Assembly (NCBI RefSeq): GCF_014495845.1
Contig: NZ_CP061080.1
Coordinates: 2,779,001 to 2,843,000 of the forward strand
DNA length: 64,000 bases
Reading direction: 5' to 3'
From: Aquibium microcysteis
GTDB lineage: Bacteria; Pseudomonadota; Alphaproteobacteria; Rhizobiales; Rhizobiaceae
The translations under genes and the position numbers were made by a program. The notes below the pieces were generated by a model, which was not told where the DNA came from, did not search any database, and saw nothing but the letters and a program-made list of their open reading frames with translations. Each line of letters begins with the position of its first letter. The stretch's first letter is position 1. Below are positions 16,123 through 24,832 of this stretch, one piece after another.

Positions 16123-17064
16123 ATGCTGAAATCCCTCGCCTTCGCGGCGGCCATCGCCGTCACGACCGTCTCCGGCGCCATGGCGCAGACCATCGGCCTG
16201 GCGACCACACAGGGCGGCGCGACGGAGCAGATCGCGACCGCGATCGCCAAGACCGTGTCACAGGCCACCGACCTGCAGGTTCGGCCCCAGATGCTGGCCA
16301 ACACCTCGCAGTACATCCCGCTGGTCAATGACGGCCGCGTCGAGTTCGGCATCGCCAACTACCCGCAGACCTTCTACGCCCTGAAGGGCGAAGGCATGTC
16401 GGCGGGCCAGCCGGCGCCCAACCTCAAGCTGGTCGCCACGCTGATCCCCTTCAACGCCGGAATGATGGTTCCGTCCTCGCTGGGCATCAAGACGCTCGAC
16501 GGCCTCAAGGGCAAGCGCGTGCCGCGCTTCCCGGCCAATTCGCTCGGCGACTACATCATCCGTGCCTCGCTCGCGACCGCCGGCCTCACCTATGACGACG
16601 TGACCAGCGTGCCCACGGCCAACTTCCCGGCCCAGTTCCAGGCCTTCAAGGATGGCGCCACGGACTTGACGATCGCCACCGCCGGCGCGCAGTACACCTT
16701 CGACTTCGAGACCACGCTGAAGGGCGTCACCTTCCTCAACTACAAGGAAGGCGACGAGAAGGTGCTGGCCGCGGAACTTCCCGGCACGTTCCTCAAGCCG
16801 GTCGGCTCCTACAAGGTGCCGGGCGTCAGCGAGGACACCGTCATCTTCGCCTACGACTACACGCTCTTTGCCAATGCCGACGTCCCGAACGAGGTGGTCG
16901 CCAAGGTCGCCAAGGCGCTCTTCGAGGGCGAGGCGGCGCTGAAGGAGACCGGCCCGATCTGGAACGAGTATGACCCTGCCAAGATCGGCAAGGCCGGCGT
17001 GCTCGAGTATCACCCGGGTGCGATCGAGTTCTACAAGAGCGTCGGCATCTGGTCCGGCGAGTGA
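16123..17064 (+). CDS. TAXI family TRAP transporter solute-binding subunit
   Basis: A 313-residue periplasmic protein with a signal peptide (cleavage after GAMA, about residue 20). The TAXI pattern is clear: TIGLATTQGGATEQIATAIA at the mature N-terminus, GRVEFGIANYPQTFYA, and GLKGKRVPRFPANSLGDYI. TAXI proteins deliver organic acids to a fused TRAP permease, which follows 26 bases downstream. Having both an ABC and a TRAP importer beside the catabolic genes suggests more than one acid substrate. Confidence 0.93.
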   Translation: MLKSLAFAAAIAVTTVSGAMAQTIGLATTQGGATEQIATAIAKTVSQATDLQVRPQMLANTSQYIPLVNDGRVEFGIANYPQTFYALKGEGMSAGQPAPNLKLVATLIPFNAGMMVPSSLGIKTLDGLKGKRVPRFPANSLGDYIIRASLATAGLTYDDVTSVPTANFPAQFQAFKDGATDLTIATAGAQYTFDFETTLKGVTFLNYKEGDEKVLAAELPGTFLKPVGSYKVPGVSEDTVIFAYDYTLFANADVPNEVVAKVAKALFEGEAALKETGPIWNEYDPAKIGKAGVLEYHPGAIEFYKSVGIWSGE

Positions 17065-17090
17065 TCGATCGTCGTCAGGGCTAGGGTGAG

Positions 17091-19031
17091 ATGAACCGCG
17101 ACGTTCGCAATCCGCTTCGCATCATACCGGCGATTCTGGCCGTCCTCGTGCCGGCCGGGTCGATCGCCTGGATCGCATCGGTCCCGCAGCGCCTCGGCAT
17201 TCTCATCTATCCCGAGCAGATCGCCGCGCTCATGCTGGGCGCGGCGCTCGCCGTGGTCTTCTTCCGGGCCTGCCGGCCCGGCAGAGGTCTCTGCAACGCG
17301 GTCGATGCGGCGCTGGGCGTTGCCGCCTTCGCACTCGGCCTCTTCGTCTTCATCCGCTTTCCCATCCTCTCGGAAGGCGCCTTCCGGCATCCCACGGAAG
17401 CGTTGATCCTCGGCATCGCAACGACGGGGCTGGTGATGGAGGGCCTGCGCCGCGTCATCGGCTGGGCCCTGATCGTCATCTTCGCGGTCATGCTGCTCTA
17501 TGCGCTGTTCGGCGACTGGGTACCCGGCGCGCTGACGGGACGGCCGCAGCCGGTCGCCGACGTGCTGCGCTTCCTCGGCACCGACTCGACCGCCACATGG
17601 GGCCAGGCGCTGCAGATCGCCGCCTTCGTCGTGGTCGTCTTCGTCCTGTTCGGCGGCCTGCTGCTGGCCGTCGGCGGCGGCGACTTCTTCACGCAGCTGT
17701 CGCTCCGGGTGGCCGGCAACGGCCCCGGCAACACCGCAAAGGTCGCCGTCACGGCCTCCGCCCTGTTCGGCTCGATCTCCGGAAGTGCGGTGTCGAACGT
17801 CATGTCCACCGGCGTCATGACCATCCCGATGATGAAGAAGGCCGGCTTCCGGCCAGAGCAGGCCGGCGCCATAGAGGCCGTGGCCTCGACCGGCGGCCAG
17901 CTCATGCCGCCGATCATGGGTGCTGCCGCCTTCCTGATGGCCGAGCTCCTGCAGGTCCCCTACCGCGACATCGTCATCGCCGCCCTGCTGCCGGCGATCC
18001 TCTACTACCTGTCGATCTTCGTGCAGATCCACTTCATCGCCCACCGCGATCGGATCCCGTCGCTCCGGGACCTCGACCGCACGCCGATGGCCTCCGTCCT
18101 CGCGCAGGGCTGGCTTCCCATGCTGGGGATCGGCGTCCTGCTGCTCTCGATCTTCAGCTTCAACGTCCGGGCCGAACTCGCCGCCATCTGGGCGATCGTG
18201 GCGATGGTCGCGCTCGGCCTCGCCACCTCGTTCCTCGGCCCCGAGGATCGGCGGCTGACGCCGCGCAAGCTGCTCGACGCCGTGGTGACCACGGGCCAGT
18301 CGACCTGCGACATCCTGCTGATCACGGCCGCGGCCGGCATGATCATCGGCCTCCTCACGACCACCGGGCTGGGATTCGCGCTGTCGCTCTACCTGCTCGA
18401 CTTCGGAGGGGAGAGCCTGTTCGCTTTGCTCCTGGTCACGGCCGGAGTCGGTGTGGTGCTCGGGATGGGGCTGCCGACCACCGGCGTCTATCTCCTGATG
18501 GCGTCGCTGGCCGCGCCGGCCCTGACGCAGCTCGGCATAGCGCCGATGCAGGCACACATGTTCGTCTTTTACTACGGCATGCTGTCGATGATCACGCCGC
18601 CGATCGCCATGGCCTCCTTCGCCGCGGCCAGCATCGCCAACGCGCCCCAGCTGAAGACCAGCATCGAGGGCTTCCGCTTCGGCTGGATCGCCTATCTCCT
18701 GCCCTTCCTGTTCATCTACAAGCCGGCGCTGCTGATGGTCGGCAGCGCGGTCGACATCGTCTACGTCTTCGTCAGTTCGGCAGCCGCGCTCGTGCTCGTC
18801 ACCGGTGGGCTGGTGGGCCACGCGCTCAAGCCGCTGGGGTTGGCGACGCGCATCGGCTGGACACTGCTTGGTCTGGCCATGATCGCGCCGATCCACGAAC
18901 TCGCCGGCTGGAGCCTCGAATACGCGGTGTCGGGGGCCGGCCTCGTGCTGCTCGCCTTCTATGCCATCACGGGCAGCGGCGCGACGATCGCCGCGCGCGA
19001 CGGCATCGGCGACCGCCCGACCCCGCGATAG
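17091..19031 (+). CDS. TRAP transporter fused permease (DctQ-DctM, 4TM/12TM)
   Basis: A 646-residue membrane protein with about 16-18 hydrophobic segments, the fused small+large permease typical of TAXI systems. Conserved DctM motifs include GSISGSAVSNVMSTGVMT, STGGQLMPPIMGAAAF and the second-half LGMGLPTTGVYLLMA. The ATG at 17091 is right after GGGTGAG. It uses an ion gradient to import the ligand carried by the preceding TAXI protein. Confidence 0.95.
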   Translation: MNRDVRNPLRIIPAILAVLVPAGSIAWIASVPQRLGILIYPEQIAALMLGAALAVVFFRACRPGRGLCNAVDAALGVAAFALGLFVFIRFPILSEGAFRHPTEALILGIATTGLVMEGLRRVIGWALIVIFAVMLLYALFGDWVPGALTGRPQPVADVLRFLGTDSTATWGQALQIAAFVVVVFVLFGGLLLAVGGGDFFTQLSLRVAGNGPGNTAKVAVTASALFGSISGSAVSNVMSTGVMTIPMMKKAGFRPEQAGAIEAVASTGGQLMPPIMGAAAFLMAELLQVPYRDIVIAALLPAILYYLSIFVQIHFIAHRDRIPSLRDLDRTPMASVLAQGWLPMLGIGVLLLSIFSFNVRAELAAIWAIVAMVALGLATSFLGPEDRRLTPRKLLDAVVTTGQSTCDILLITAAAGMIIGLLTTTGLGFALSLYLLDFGGESLFALLLVTAGVGVVLGMGLPTTGVYLLMASLAAPALTQLGIAPMQAHMFVFYYGMLSMITPPIAMASFAAASIANAPQLKTSIEGFRFGWIAYLLPFLFIYKPALLMVGSAVDIVYVFVSSAAALVLVTGGLVGHALKPLGLATRIGWTLLGLAMIAPIHELAGWSLEYAVSGAGLVLLAFYAITGSGATIAARDGIGDRPTPR

Positions 19032-19257
19032 CGGATCCGACGGGCCGGCATCCGCTCCACGGATGACCGCCGGCCGGTCGCCTCCCGGCTGCGCCCGTCG
19101 ACCCCGCTGCTCCGGAACCATCGCTCCCCTGCCGTGTTCCTGTTCCTGTCGCCGGCCCTTGGCCGTGCGCTTCCCTGTTGCGTGCCCGCGGCGCGCCGCG
19201 GGCGTGATCGAACGGGAAGTCGAAGGGGACGCAATTGACGATCCATGGTCGGAACGG

Positions 19258-19764
19258 ATGATCCTCTGGATCAAGATCCTGCACATCGCGGCCGTATGCG
19301 TCTGGATGGCCGGTCTCGTCAGCCTGCCCGGTCTCTACGTGCAGCGCGCGCGCATCGTTCAGGGGCACCGGCTGTACATGCTGCAGCGGACCACGCGCTT
19401 CGCCTTCCTCAAGCTGGTCTCGCCGGCCGCATTCATCGCCATCGCATCGGGTGCCGCGCTGATCTTCGCCAGCCAGGCCTACCAGCCCTGGCTCTCGGCC
19501 AAGCTGGCGCTCGTCGCCTTCCTCGCCCTCCTCCACACGCTGACCGGACTGGTCATCATCCGCCTTTTCGAGGAAGGGCAGATCTATCCGGTCTGGCGCT
19601 TCGTCGCGGTGACGGGCGTGACGCTCGTCCTGATCGTCGGCGTCCTGGCGCTGGTGCTGGCGAAACCCGAGATCGAATGGAGGGGCCTCGTCCCCTCCAT
19701 CCTGACCGAACCCGGCGGCCTGCGCCGGCTGGCCGAGGATATCAGTCCTTGGCCGATACCATGA
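19258..19764 (+). CDS. CopD/HemJ-like four-helix membrane protein
   Basis: A 168-residue protein with about four membrane helices. The first helix contains ILWIKILHIAAVCVWMAGL, matching the His- and Trp-containing first helix of the CopD/HemJ superfamily (heme-binding membrane proteins, including protoporphyrinogen oxidase HemJ). A role in heme or copper supply to the oxidase just downstream is plausible. The ATG at 19258 follows GGAACGG. Its 3' end overlaps the convergent DUF2231 gene by 23 bases. The 226 bases before it show no gene. Confidence 0.75.
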   Translation: MILWIKILHIAAVCVWMAGLVSLPGLYVQRARIVQGHRLYMLQRTTRFAFLKLVSPAAFIAIASGAALIFASQAYQPWLSAKLALVAFLALLHTLTGLVIIRLFEEGQIYPVWRFVAVTGVTLVLIVGVLALVLAKPEIEWRGLVPSILTEPGGLRRLAEDISPWPIP

Positions 19765-20242
19765 GGCCGATGCCGTGATGGAAGATCAGCTTTCCGCCAT
19801 GCCAGCCGGCAAGACCGGTGAGGAACGTCGCCAGCAGCGACAGCAGCAGTCCGTGCGGCAGGACGTCGGACGTATCCTGGACGCGAATGCCCCAGTTCAG
19901 CCCGGCCACGGCGATCAGCGTCATGGCGGCCACCCCATGCGCCCAGCTCGCGACCCGTCCACGGATGCCGCGCACCAGAAGCAGCTCGGCCGTTCCGGCC
20001 AGCGCCGCGACCAGACCGCCGCCGAAGGCGAAGCCCGACGACCACAGCCCGACCCGCAGCCAGAACGGATCGGCCGACCACCAGTAGAAGATGTCGATGC
20101 CGAGCGTTCCGATGACGAGCGCGATGGGGAAATGCACGCTCATCGCGTGGATCGGATGCCCGGCGATCGCCACCGCGGACGTCACGTCCAGTTCGTCGAC
20201 GGCCTGGTTGACCGGATTGCGGCGGCGTTCGCTGTCGGGCAT
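19742..20242 (-). CDS. DUF2231-type membrane protein
   Basis: A 166-residue membrane protein with four hydrophobic helices. The opening helix carries AGHPIHAMSVHFPIALVIG, the His-rich signature of DUF2231 proteins, which are thought to be redox or heme related and often neighbour oxidase genes. The ATG at 20242 follows AGGAGAT. It is transcribed away from the cytochrome oxidase genes, and its 5' end lies 42 bases from the subunit II start, so the two share a promoter region. Confidence 0.85.
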   Translation of the reverse strand: MPDSERRRNPVNQAVDELDVTSAVAIAGHPIHAMSVHFPIALVIGTLGIDIFYWWSADPFWLRVGLWSSGFAFGGGLVAALAGTAELLLVRGIRGRVASWAHGVAAMTLIAVAGLNWGIRVQDTSDVLPHGLLLSLLATFLTGLAGWHGGKLIFHHGIGLMVSAKD

Positions 20243-20284
20243 GCGGGATCTCCTGTTCCGGCAGAAAGGCGCGCGCGCCCCTTC

Positions 20285-20962
20285 TTGTTCCCTGTCGTCA
20301 CGCTCGTGGCGCCGATCCTGCTCGCGGGCTGCGCGGGCGACGCCTCGGCGCTCGACCCCGCCGGACCCGGGGCGCGGGCCATCGCCAGGCTCTGGTGGGT
20401 CATGTTCTTCGCCGCGATCGTGCTCTTCGCGCTGGTCATGGGCCTGTTTGCGCTGGTGATGCTGAGGCCGTCCGTGGGCGCCAGGCTGCCCGCCGGTCGA
20501 TGGATCCTCTGGGGCGGCCTGGTGATGCCGCTGCCCGTCCTGCTCGCCCTGCTCTTCGTCTCCCTTGCGCAGGGAGAGCACCTGCTGGCGCGCGAAGGCG
20601 ACGGGGACCCGCTGCGCATCGAGGCCCATGCTCGGCAGTGGCAGTGGGAATTCCGCTACGTCGACGTCGAAGGCGGCCCCGTCACCACCGGCGTGCTGCA
20701 CATGCCCGTCGACCGACCCGTCGACGTCGTGACGGTCAGCGCGGACGTGATCCACAGCCTCTGGGTCCCGGCGCTGGGCGGCAAGATCGACGCGGTGCCC
20801 GGCCATCGCAACCACGTCCGGCTCCTCGCCGACCGCACCGGGACCTTCGGCGGGCTCTGCGCCGAGTATTGCGGCACGGGACACACCACCATGCGCTTCG
20901 AGGTCCAGGTGCACGAACCGGACGCCTTTCTCGACCTGCTCGAAAGGAACTTCGCCGAATGA
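20285..20962 (+). CDS. Cytochrome c oxidase subunit II (lipoprotein type)
   Basis: A 225-residue CuA subunit. After the N-terminal signal with lipobox LLAGC there are two membrane helices, then the cupredoxin domain with QWQWEFRYVDVEG and the complete CuA site (CAEYCGTGHTTM, giving C-x3-C-x3-H-x2-M). No cytochrome c domain is fused. The start is uncertain: I see no in-frame ATG near the lipobox, and TTG at 20285 gives a sensible lipoprotein signal; GTG at 20306 would be too short. The stop overlaps the subunit I start (ATGA). Confidence 0.88.
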   Translation: MFPVVTLVAPILLAGCAGDASALDPAGPGARAIARLWWVMFFAAIVLFALVMGLFALVMLRPSVGARLPAGRWILWGGLVMPLPVLLALLFVSLAQGEHLLAREGDGDPLRIEAHARQWQWEFRYVDVEGGPVTTGVLHMPVDRPVDVVTVSADVIHSLWVPALGGKIDAVPGHRNHVRLLADRTGTFGGLCAEYCGTGHTTMRFEVQVHEPDAFLDLLERNFAE

Positions 20963-23469
20963 CGCAGCCGCGAGGAAGCGAGGCGCTCCGCCTGCACAGG
21001 CAGCTCACGGCGATCTGGGGCACCGGGCCCGGGCTCGCAAGGCTGGCGGCCGTCAACCATTCGGTGATCGGAAAGCGCTTCATGGCGACGGCGGCGATCT
21101 TCTTCGCCATCGGCGGCCTGCTCGGGATGCTGATCCGCACCCAGCTCGCCTCCTCGCAGAGCCCGTTCATGGAAGAAGGCGTCTACGCGCAGGTCTTTAC
21201 CATGCACGGCACCATCATGATGTTCCTCTTCGCGATCCCCATGCTGGAGGGCCTGGCGATCTACCTCCTGCCGAAACTTCTCGGGGCCCGCGACCTCGCC
21301 TTCCCGCGCCTGACCGCCTACGGCTACTGGTGCTATCTCTTCGGCGGCACCATCATCATCGCGGCGCTGGCCTTCGGCGTCGCGCCCGACAGCGGCTGGT
21401 TCATGTACACGCCGCTCTCCTCGCGCGTCTTCTCGCCGGGGATCAACGCCGACGTCTGGCTGCTCGGCATCACCTTCGTGGAGATCTCGGCGCTGTCGGC
21501 GGCCATCGAGATCCTCGTCAGCATCCTGAAGCTGCGCGCGCCGGGCATGTCGCTCGACCGCATGCCGATCTTCGCATGGTACATGCTGGTGACGGCGGGC
21601 ATGATGCTCGTCGGCTTCCCGCCGCTCATTCTGGGGTCGATCCTGCTCGAACTCGAGCGCGCCTTCGACCTGCCCTTCTTCGACCCGACCCGCGGCGGCG
21701 ATCCGCTGCTGTGGCAGCACCTCTTCTGGCTCTTCGGCCACCCGGAGGTCTACATCATCTTCCTGCCGGCCGCCGGCGCCATCGCCACCTTCCTGCCCGT
21801 CTTCGCCGGCCGCCCGCTCGCCGGCTACCGGGCCGTCGTGGTGGCGCTCATCGCCATGGGCTTCCTGTCGCTCGGCCTGTGGGTCCACCACATGTATCTC
21901 GTCGGCATCCCGCATCTCGCGCTGAGTTTCTTTTCGGCCGCGAGCGCGCTTGTCGCCATTCCGACAGCCGTCCAGATCTTCGCCTGGCTCGCCACGCTCT
22001 CGCATGGCCGGCCGCGCTTCTCGCTGCCGATGCTCTATTTCTTCGGCTTCCTGTTCATCTTCGTCATCGGCGGGCTGACCGGCGTCATGGTCGCCATGGT
22101 GCCCTTCGACATCCAGGCCCACGACAGCCACTTCGTCGTCGCGCACCTGCACTACGTGCTGGTCGGCGGCTTCGTCTTTCCCGTCCTGGGGGCGGCCTAT
22201 TACTGGGTGCCGCACATGACCGGCCGGATGGCGGTCAATCACCTGGCCAAGCCGGCCTTCTGGATGATCTTCATCGGCTTCAACGTCACCTTCTTCATCA
22301 TGCATCTCACCGGCCTTCGCGGCATGCCGCGCCGGGCGCACCTCTATCCCGCGGAGCCGGGGCTCGAGATCTTCAACTTCGTCTCGTCGGTCGGCTCCTT
22401 CATCATGGCGATCGGCTTCGGCCTGGTGCTGCTCGACTTCGCCCTGCATTTCCGCTTCGGGCAGGCGTTCCGGCGCAATCCCTGGCGCGCGCAGACGCTC
22501 GAATGGGCGATGCCGACGCCGCCCCCCGCCTATGCCTTCGCCTCCCTGCCGCATGTCGAGGCCCGCGCCGACACGCTCCGCCCGGACGACGTGGGTGCCG
22601 AGCTCGCAGCCGGGCGCGGCTATCTGGGCTTCGTGCGCAAGGGGCGCATGGAAACCCTCGCCGTCGAAGCGATCGGCGGCGGTGTCGAACAGGTGGTGGA
22701 ACTGCCGCGACCGAGTTACCTGCCCCTGATCACGGCGATCGGCACCGGCGTCTTCTTCCTCGCCATGCTCTTCAAGATCTATTGGGTTGCCGCCTTCGCG
22801 CCGCTCCTGGTCGTCGCCCTGTTCCTTCGCTGGACCGTCGGGCGGGGCAGGCAGGCGGACACGGGGCCGGAGCCCATCGGCCTCGGCGTCTCGGTCCCCC
22901 CGCATTTCGAAAGCCCCAGCGCTCCATCGATCTGGGCCACCATGTTTGCATTGATCGCCGATGCGACGCTGTTCGCCTCGCTGGCGTTCGGAGGGCTCTT
23001 CCTCTGGATCTCGGCGCCCGGATGGCCACCGCCCGCCATGCCGCGGCCTGATCTGGTTCCGAGCCTCGCCATTCTGGCCGTTCTGATGATCGGCGGCCTC
23101 GCCGCCCTGGGCAGTGTCGGGGCGGGAGCGGCGGGCCGGATCGCGCCGCTGGCGCTCACCGCTGCGCTGCATGCGGCCGGCGCCACCTTCTTCGCCTGGT
23201 CCGCGGCATCCATCGCCGATCCGACCGCACACGCCGCCGCCGCGACCGTCTTCGTCGCCCTCTCCTACGCGACCCTGCATGCGATGATCGGCCTCGTCTT
23301 CGCCTGCTACGGCCTGTGGCGCGTCGCGGCCGGCTGGGTCTCGCCCGCGCGCCTGCTCGACCTGCGCATCGGCCTGCTCGTCCATCTCTACGCCTTCGCG
23401 ACGGGGGTCGTCACCCTCGCCTTCTGGTGGCTGATGGCCGAACTCGGCGCGTCCGGAGCGGACGGATGA
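20959..23469 (+). CDS. Cytochrome c oxidase subunit I+III fusion
   Basis: An 836-residue fusion. Residues about 30-530 are the heme-copper subunit I, with heme ligand His in FTMHGTIMMF, the CuB/Tyr motif GHPEVYI (Glu263, Tyr265), the His pair in LGLWVHHMYLVG and the heme ligands in HDSHFVVAHLHYVLVGG. The Glu in HPEVY places it in the A1-like group. After a linker with two membrane segments, residues about 650-836 form a subunit III-like domain (ESPSAPSIWATMFALI and following helices). By motif alignment the usual K-channel Lys is Gln339 (IPTAVQIF) and the D-channel Asn is Thr119, seven after Asp112. Coupled by ATGA to its neighbours on both sides. Confidence 0.93.
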   Translation: MTQPRGSEALRLHRQLTAIWGTGPGLARLAAVNHSVIGKRFMATAAIFFAIGGLLGMLIRTQLASSQSPFMEEGVYAQVFTMHGTIMMFLFAIPMLEGLAIYLLPKLLGARDLAFPRLTAYGYWCYLFGGTIIIAALAFGVAPDSGWFMYTPLSSRVFSPGINADVWLLGITFVEISALSAAIEILVSILKLRAPGMSLDRMPIFAWYMLVTAGMMLVGFPPLILGSILLELERAFDLPFFDPTRGGDPLLWQHLFWLFGHPEVYIIFLPAAGAIATFLPVFAGRPLAGYRAVVVALIAMGFLSLGLWVHHMYLVGIPHLALSFFSAASALVAIPTAVQIFAWLATLSHGRPRFSLPMLYFFGFLFIFVIGGLTGVMVAMVPFDIQAHDSHFVVAHLHYVLVGGFVFPVLGAAYYWVPHMTGRMAVNHLAKPAFWMIFIGFNVTFFIMHLTGLRGMPRRAHLYPAEPGLEIFNFVSSVGSFIMAIGFGLVLLDFALHFRFGQAFRRNPWRAQTLEWAMPTPPPAYAFASLPHVEARADTLRPDDVGAELAAGRGYLGFVRKGRMETLAVEAIGGGVEQVVELPRPSYLPLITAIGTGVFFLAMLFKIYWVAAFAPLLVVALFLRWTVGRGRQADTGPEPIGLGVSVPPHFESPSAPSIWATMFALIADATLFASLAFGGLFLWISAPGWPPPAMPRPDLVPSLAILAVLMIGGLAALGSVGAGAAGRIAPLALTAALHAAGATFFAWSAASIADPTAHAAAATVFVALSYATLHAMIGLVFACYGLWRVAAGWVSPARLLDLRIGLLVHLYAFATGVVTLAFWWLMAELGASGADG

Positions 23470-23828
23470 GACGCCAGATGCGCGAGATCGCGCCCCTTGC
23501 GGCGGTCGTCTCCGGCTTCGTGCTGTGGAGCGTGGCGTTTCTGGCCGTCTACGGCGCACAGGCGACGGGCTGCGGCCTCGGCTGGGACGAGACGGCGCTG
23601 GTCGGGCCGCTGACGCTTCAGCGCGCCGTGCTCCTTGCCCTCTTCGCGCTCGTCATGGGAGGCCACGCGGTGCTCGTGCGCCAGCTGAAGGCGGCCGCAC
23701 CGGGCGGCGACGACGAAGACGCCGGGACCGTCGATTTCATGCACACCGCCGCGCGGCGGCTGGCGCTGCTGTCGGCCGCCGCCTCCATCGTCTGTTTCGG
23801 CGGCGTCGTCTGGCTGAGCCCCTGTTGA
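23466..23828 (+). CDS. Small three-helix membrane protein of the oxidase operon
   Basis: A 120-residue protein with three hydrophobic segments (about residues 8-30, 52-74, 97-118) and an acidic linker GGDDEDAG. Not recognised as a named family. Its ATG overlaps the stop of the I+III fusion (ATGA), so it is almost certainly translated with the oxidase and may be an accessory or assembly subunit. Confidence 0.75.
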   Translation: MRRQMREIAPLAAVVSGFVLWSVAFLAVYGAQATGCGLGWDETALVGPLTLQRAVLLALFALVMGGHAVLVRQLKAAAPGGDDEDAGTVDFMHTAARRLALLSAAASIVCFGGVVWLSPC

Positions 23829-23850
23829 GGAACCGATGCCGCCGATCGGC

Positions 23851-24444
23851 TCAGTCAGCCGGCTGAGGCTCGAAAAGCATCTCCGACGTCACTTCGAGCG
23901 ACCGGTCCTGCCGGACGTCGAGCCCTTCTGTGACGGGGTGCTGCGCCAGCGTCTCGTCACGGGCGCGGATGAGATCGGCGATCTCGGCCTCGTAGGCGAA
24001 GAAGATCGCGGTCAGCCATCGGTTCACGAGGTAGGACGGGCGCGGCATGTGGACGTCGAAGCGCGGCAGCAGCGCGATCGTCCCCTCCGCGTCCAGCCAG
24101 TCGTCCCCGACCACCCACTGGTTCACCGTGAACAGCCGCAGCGCCCGTCCGTGCGCATCCACGCCGACGGCGGCGAGATGATGGATCGGCCCGTCCACCC
24201 CGTCCGGCCGCACGAAGCAGTGGAAATGACCGTGTTCCACGGTGCCTTCCTCCGCCGGATGGCAATGGTAGAACCACTGCGCTCCGCTCACGGGATCGAA
24301 GACGTCGCCCGGCGGATAATGCTCCCATGCGGCGATGGTCGACGTTTCGCGAAACGTTTCGGTGAGCACGCTGAGACCGCCTTTGGCGAGAACGCTCTCG
24401 CAGAAGCTGATCTCGCCGATGGCGTGCTCCCGATCGTCAGCCAT
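23851..24444 (-). CDS. His-rich cytosolic protein, probably DUF6969 family
   Basis: A 197-residue soluble protein. Its core holds a dense His/Cys cluster, FYHCHPAEEGTVEHGHFHCF (residues about 58-77), which could bind a metal. I believe this matches DUF6969, whose members carry an EHGHFH motif, but I cannot verify that here. Its ATG at 24444 overlaps the end of the Cys-Ala-Pro protein gene by eight bases, so it is translated with the thiosulfate permease cluster. Function unknown. Confidence 0.78.
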   Translation of the reverse strand: MADDREHAIGEISFCESVLAKGGLSVLTETFRETSTIAAWEHYPPGDVFDPVSGAQWFYHCHPAEEGTVEHGHFHCFVRPDGVDGPIHHLAAVGVDAHGRALRLFTVNQWVVGDDWLDAEGTIALLPRFDVHMPRPSYLVNRWLTAIFFAYEAEIADLIRARDETLAQHPVTEGLDVRQDRSLEVTSEMLFEPQPAD

Positions 24445-24832
24445 TCGTCGTCTCCGGAAGGGGCATGGGCGGCGGCGGCGGAGCGAGCCTGGCCGGGGAT
24501 GCCGGCGGGGCAGCCGGCGGCGGCGGCGGCGCGAGCTTGGCCGGCGAGGCGGGCGGAGGGGCCGGCGGAGGCGGAGGCGCGAGCCTGGGTGCGGCGGCGG
24601 CGCACGGCGCGGCGGCGGCGCAGGGGGCTGCCGCCGGAGCCGCGGGAGCGCTCAACCGCGGCGCACCGGCCGCACAGGGGGCCGCGGCTGCGCAGGGCGC
24701 CGCTCCCGCGGCCGGCGCGGTCTGCATCGGCTCCTGCGCCCTCGGCACCGGATGGCGCGCGTGATCGACCGCGACGGCGGCCGTGGCGGCCGCGAGCGCG
24801 GCTCCGAAGAGCAGTGTGTTTCTGGCGCTCAT
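24437..24832 (-). CDS. Small Ala/Pro/Cys-rich repeat protein, predicted exported
   Basis: A 131-residue protein with an N-terminal hydrophobic signal or anchor (MSARNTLLFGAALAAATAAVAV), followed by low-complexity sequence. Residues about 45-85 hold two copies of PCAAAAPCAA-type units (four Cys in all, each after Pro). The C-terminal third is proline stretches alternating with RLAPPPPP/KLAPPPPP blocks. No family recognised. The frame is supported by an ATGA overlap with the upstream permease and an eight-base overlap with the downstream gene. The opposite strand also reads open (Gly-rich) but has no such context. Confidence 0.7.
   Translation of the reverse strand: MSARNTLLFGAALAAATAAVAVDHARHPVPRAQEPMQTAPAAGAAPCAAAAPCAAGAPRLSAPAAPAAAPCAAAAPCAAAAPRLAPPPPPAPPPASPAKLAPPPPPAAPPASPARLAPPPPPMPLPETTNG

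Noticed and set aside
20656..23559. 967-residue open frame opposite the cytochrome oxidase gene
   Set aside because: Arg/Glu/Gly-rich antisense reading typical of high-GC genes. The plus-strand oxidase has complete catalytic motifs.
24465..24764. Glycine-rich plus-strand frame opposite the Cys-Ala-Pro protein
   Set aside because: No ribosome site or operon context, whereas the minus-strand frame is coupled by overlaps on both sides. Its repeats are the complement of Ala/Pro codons.
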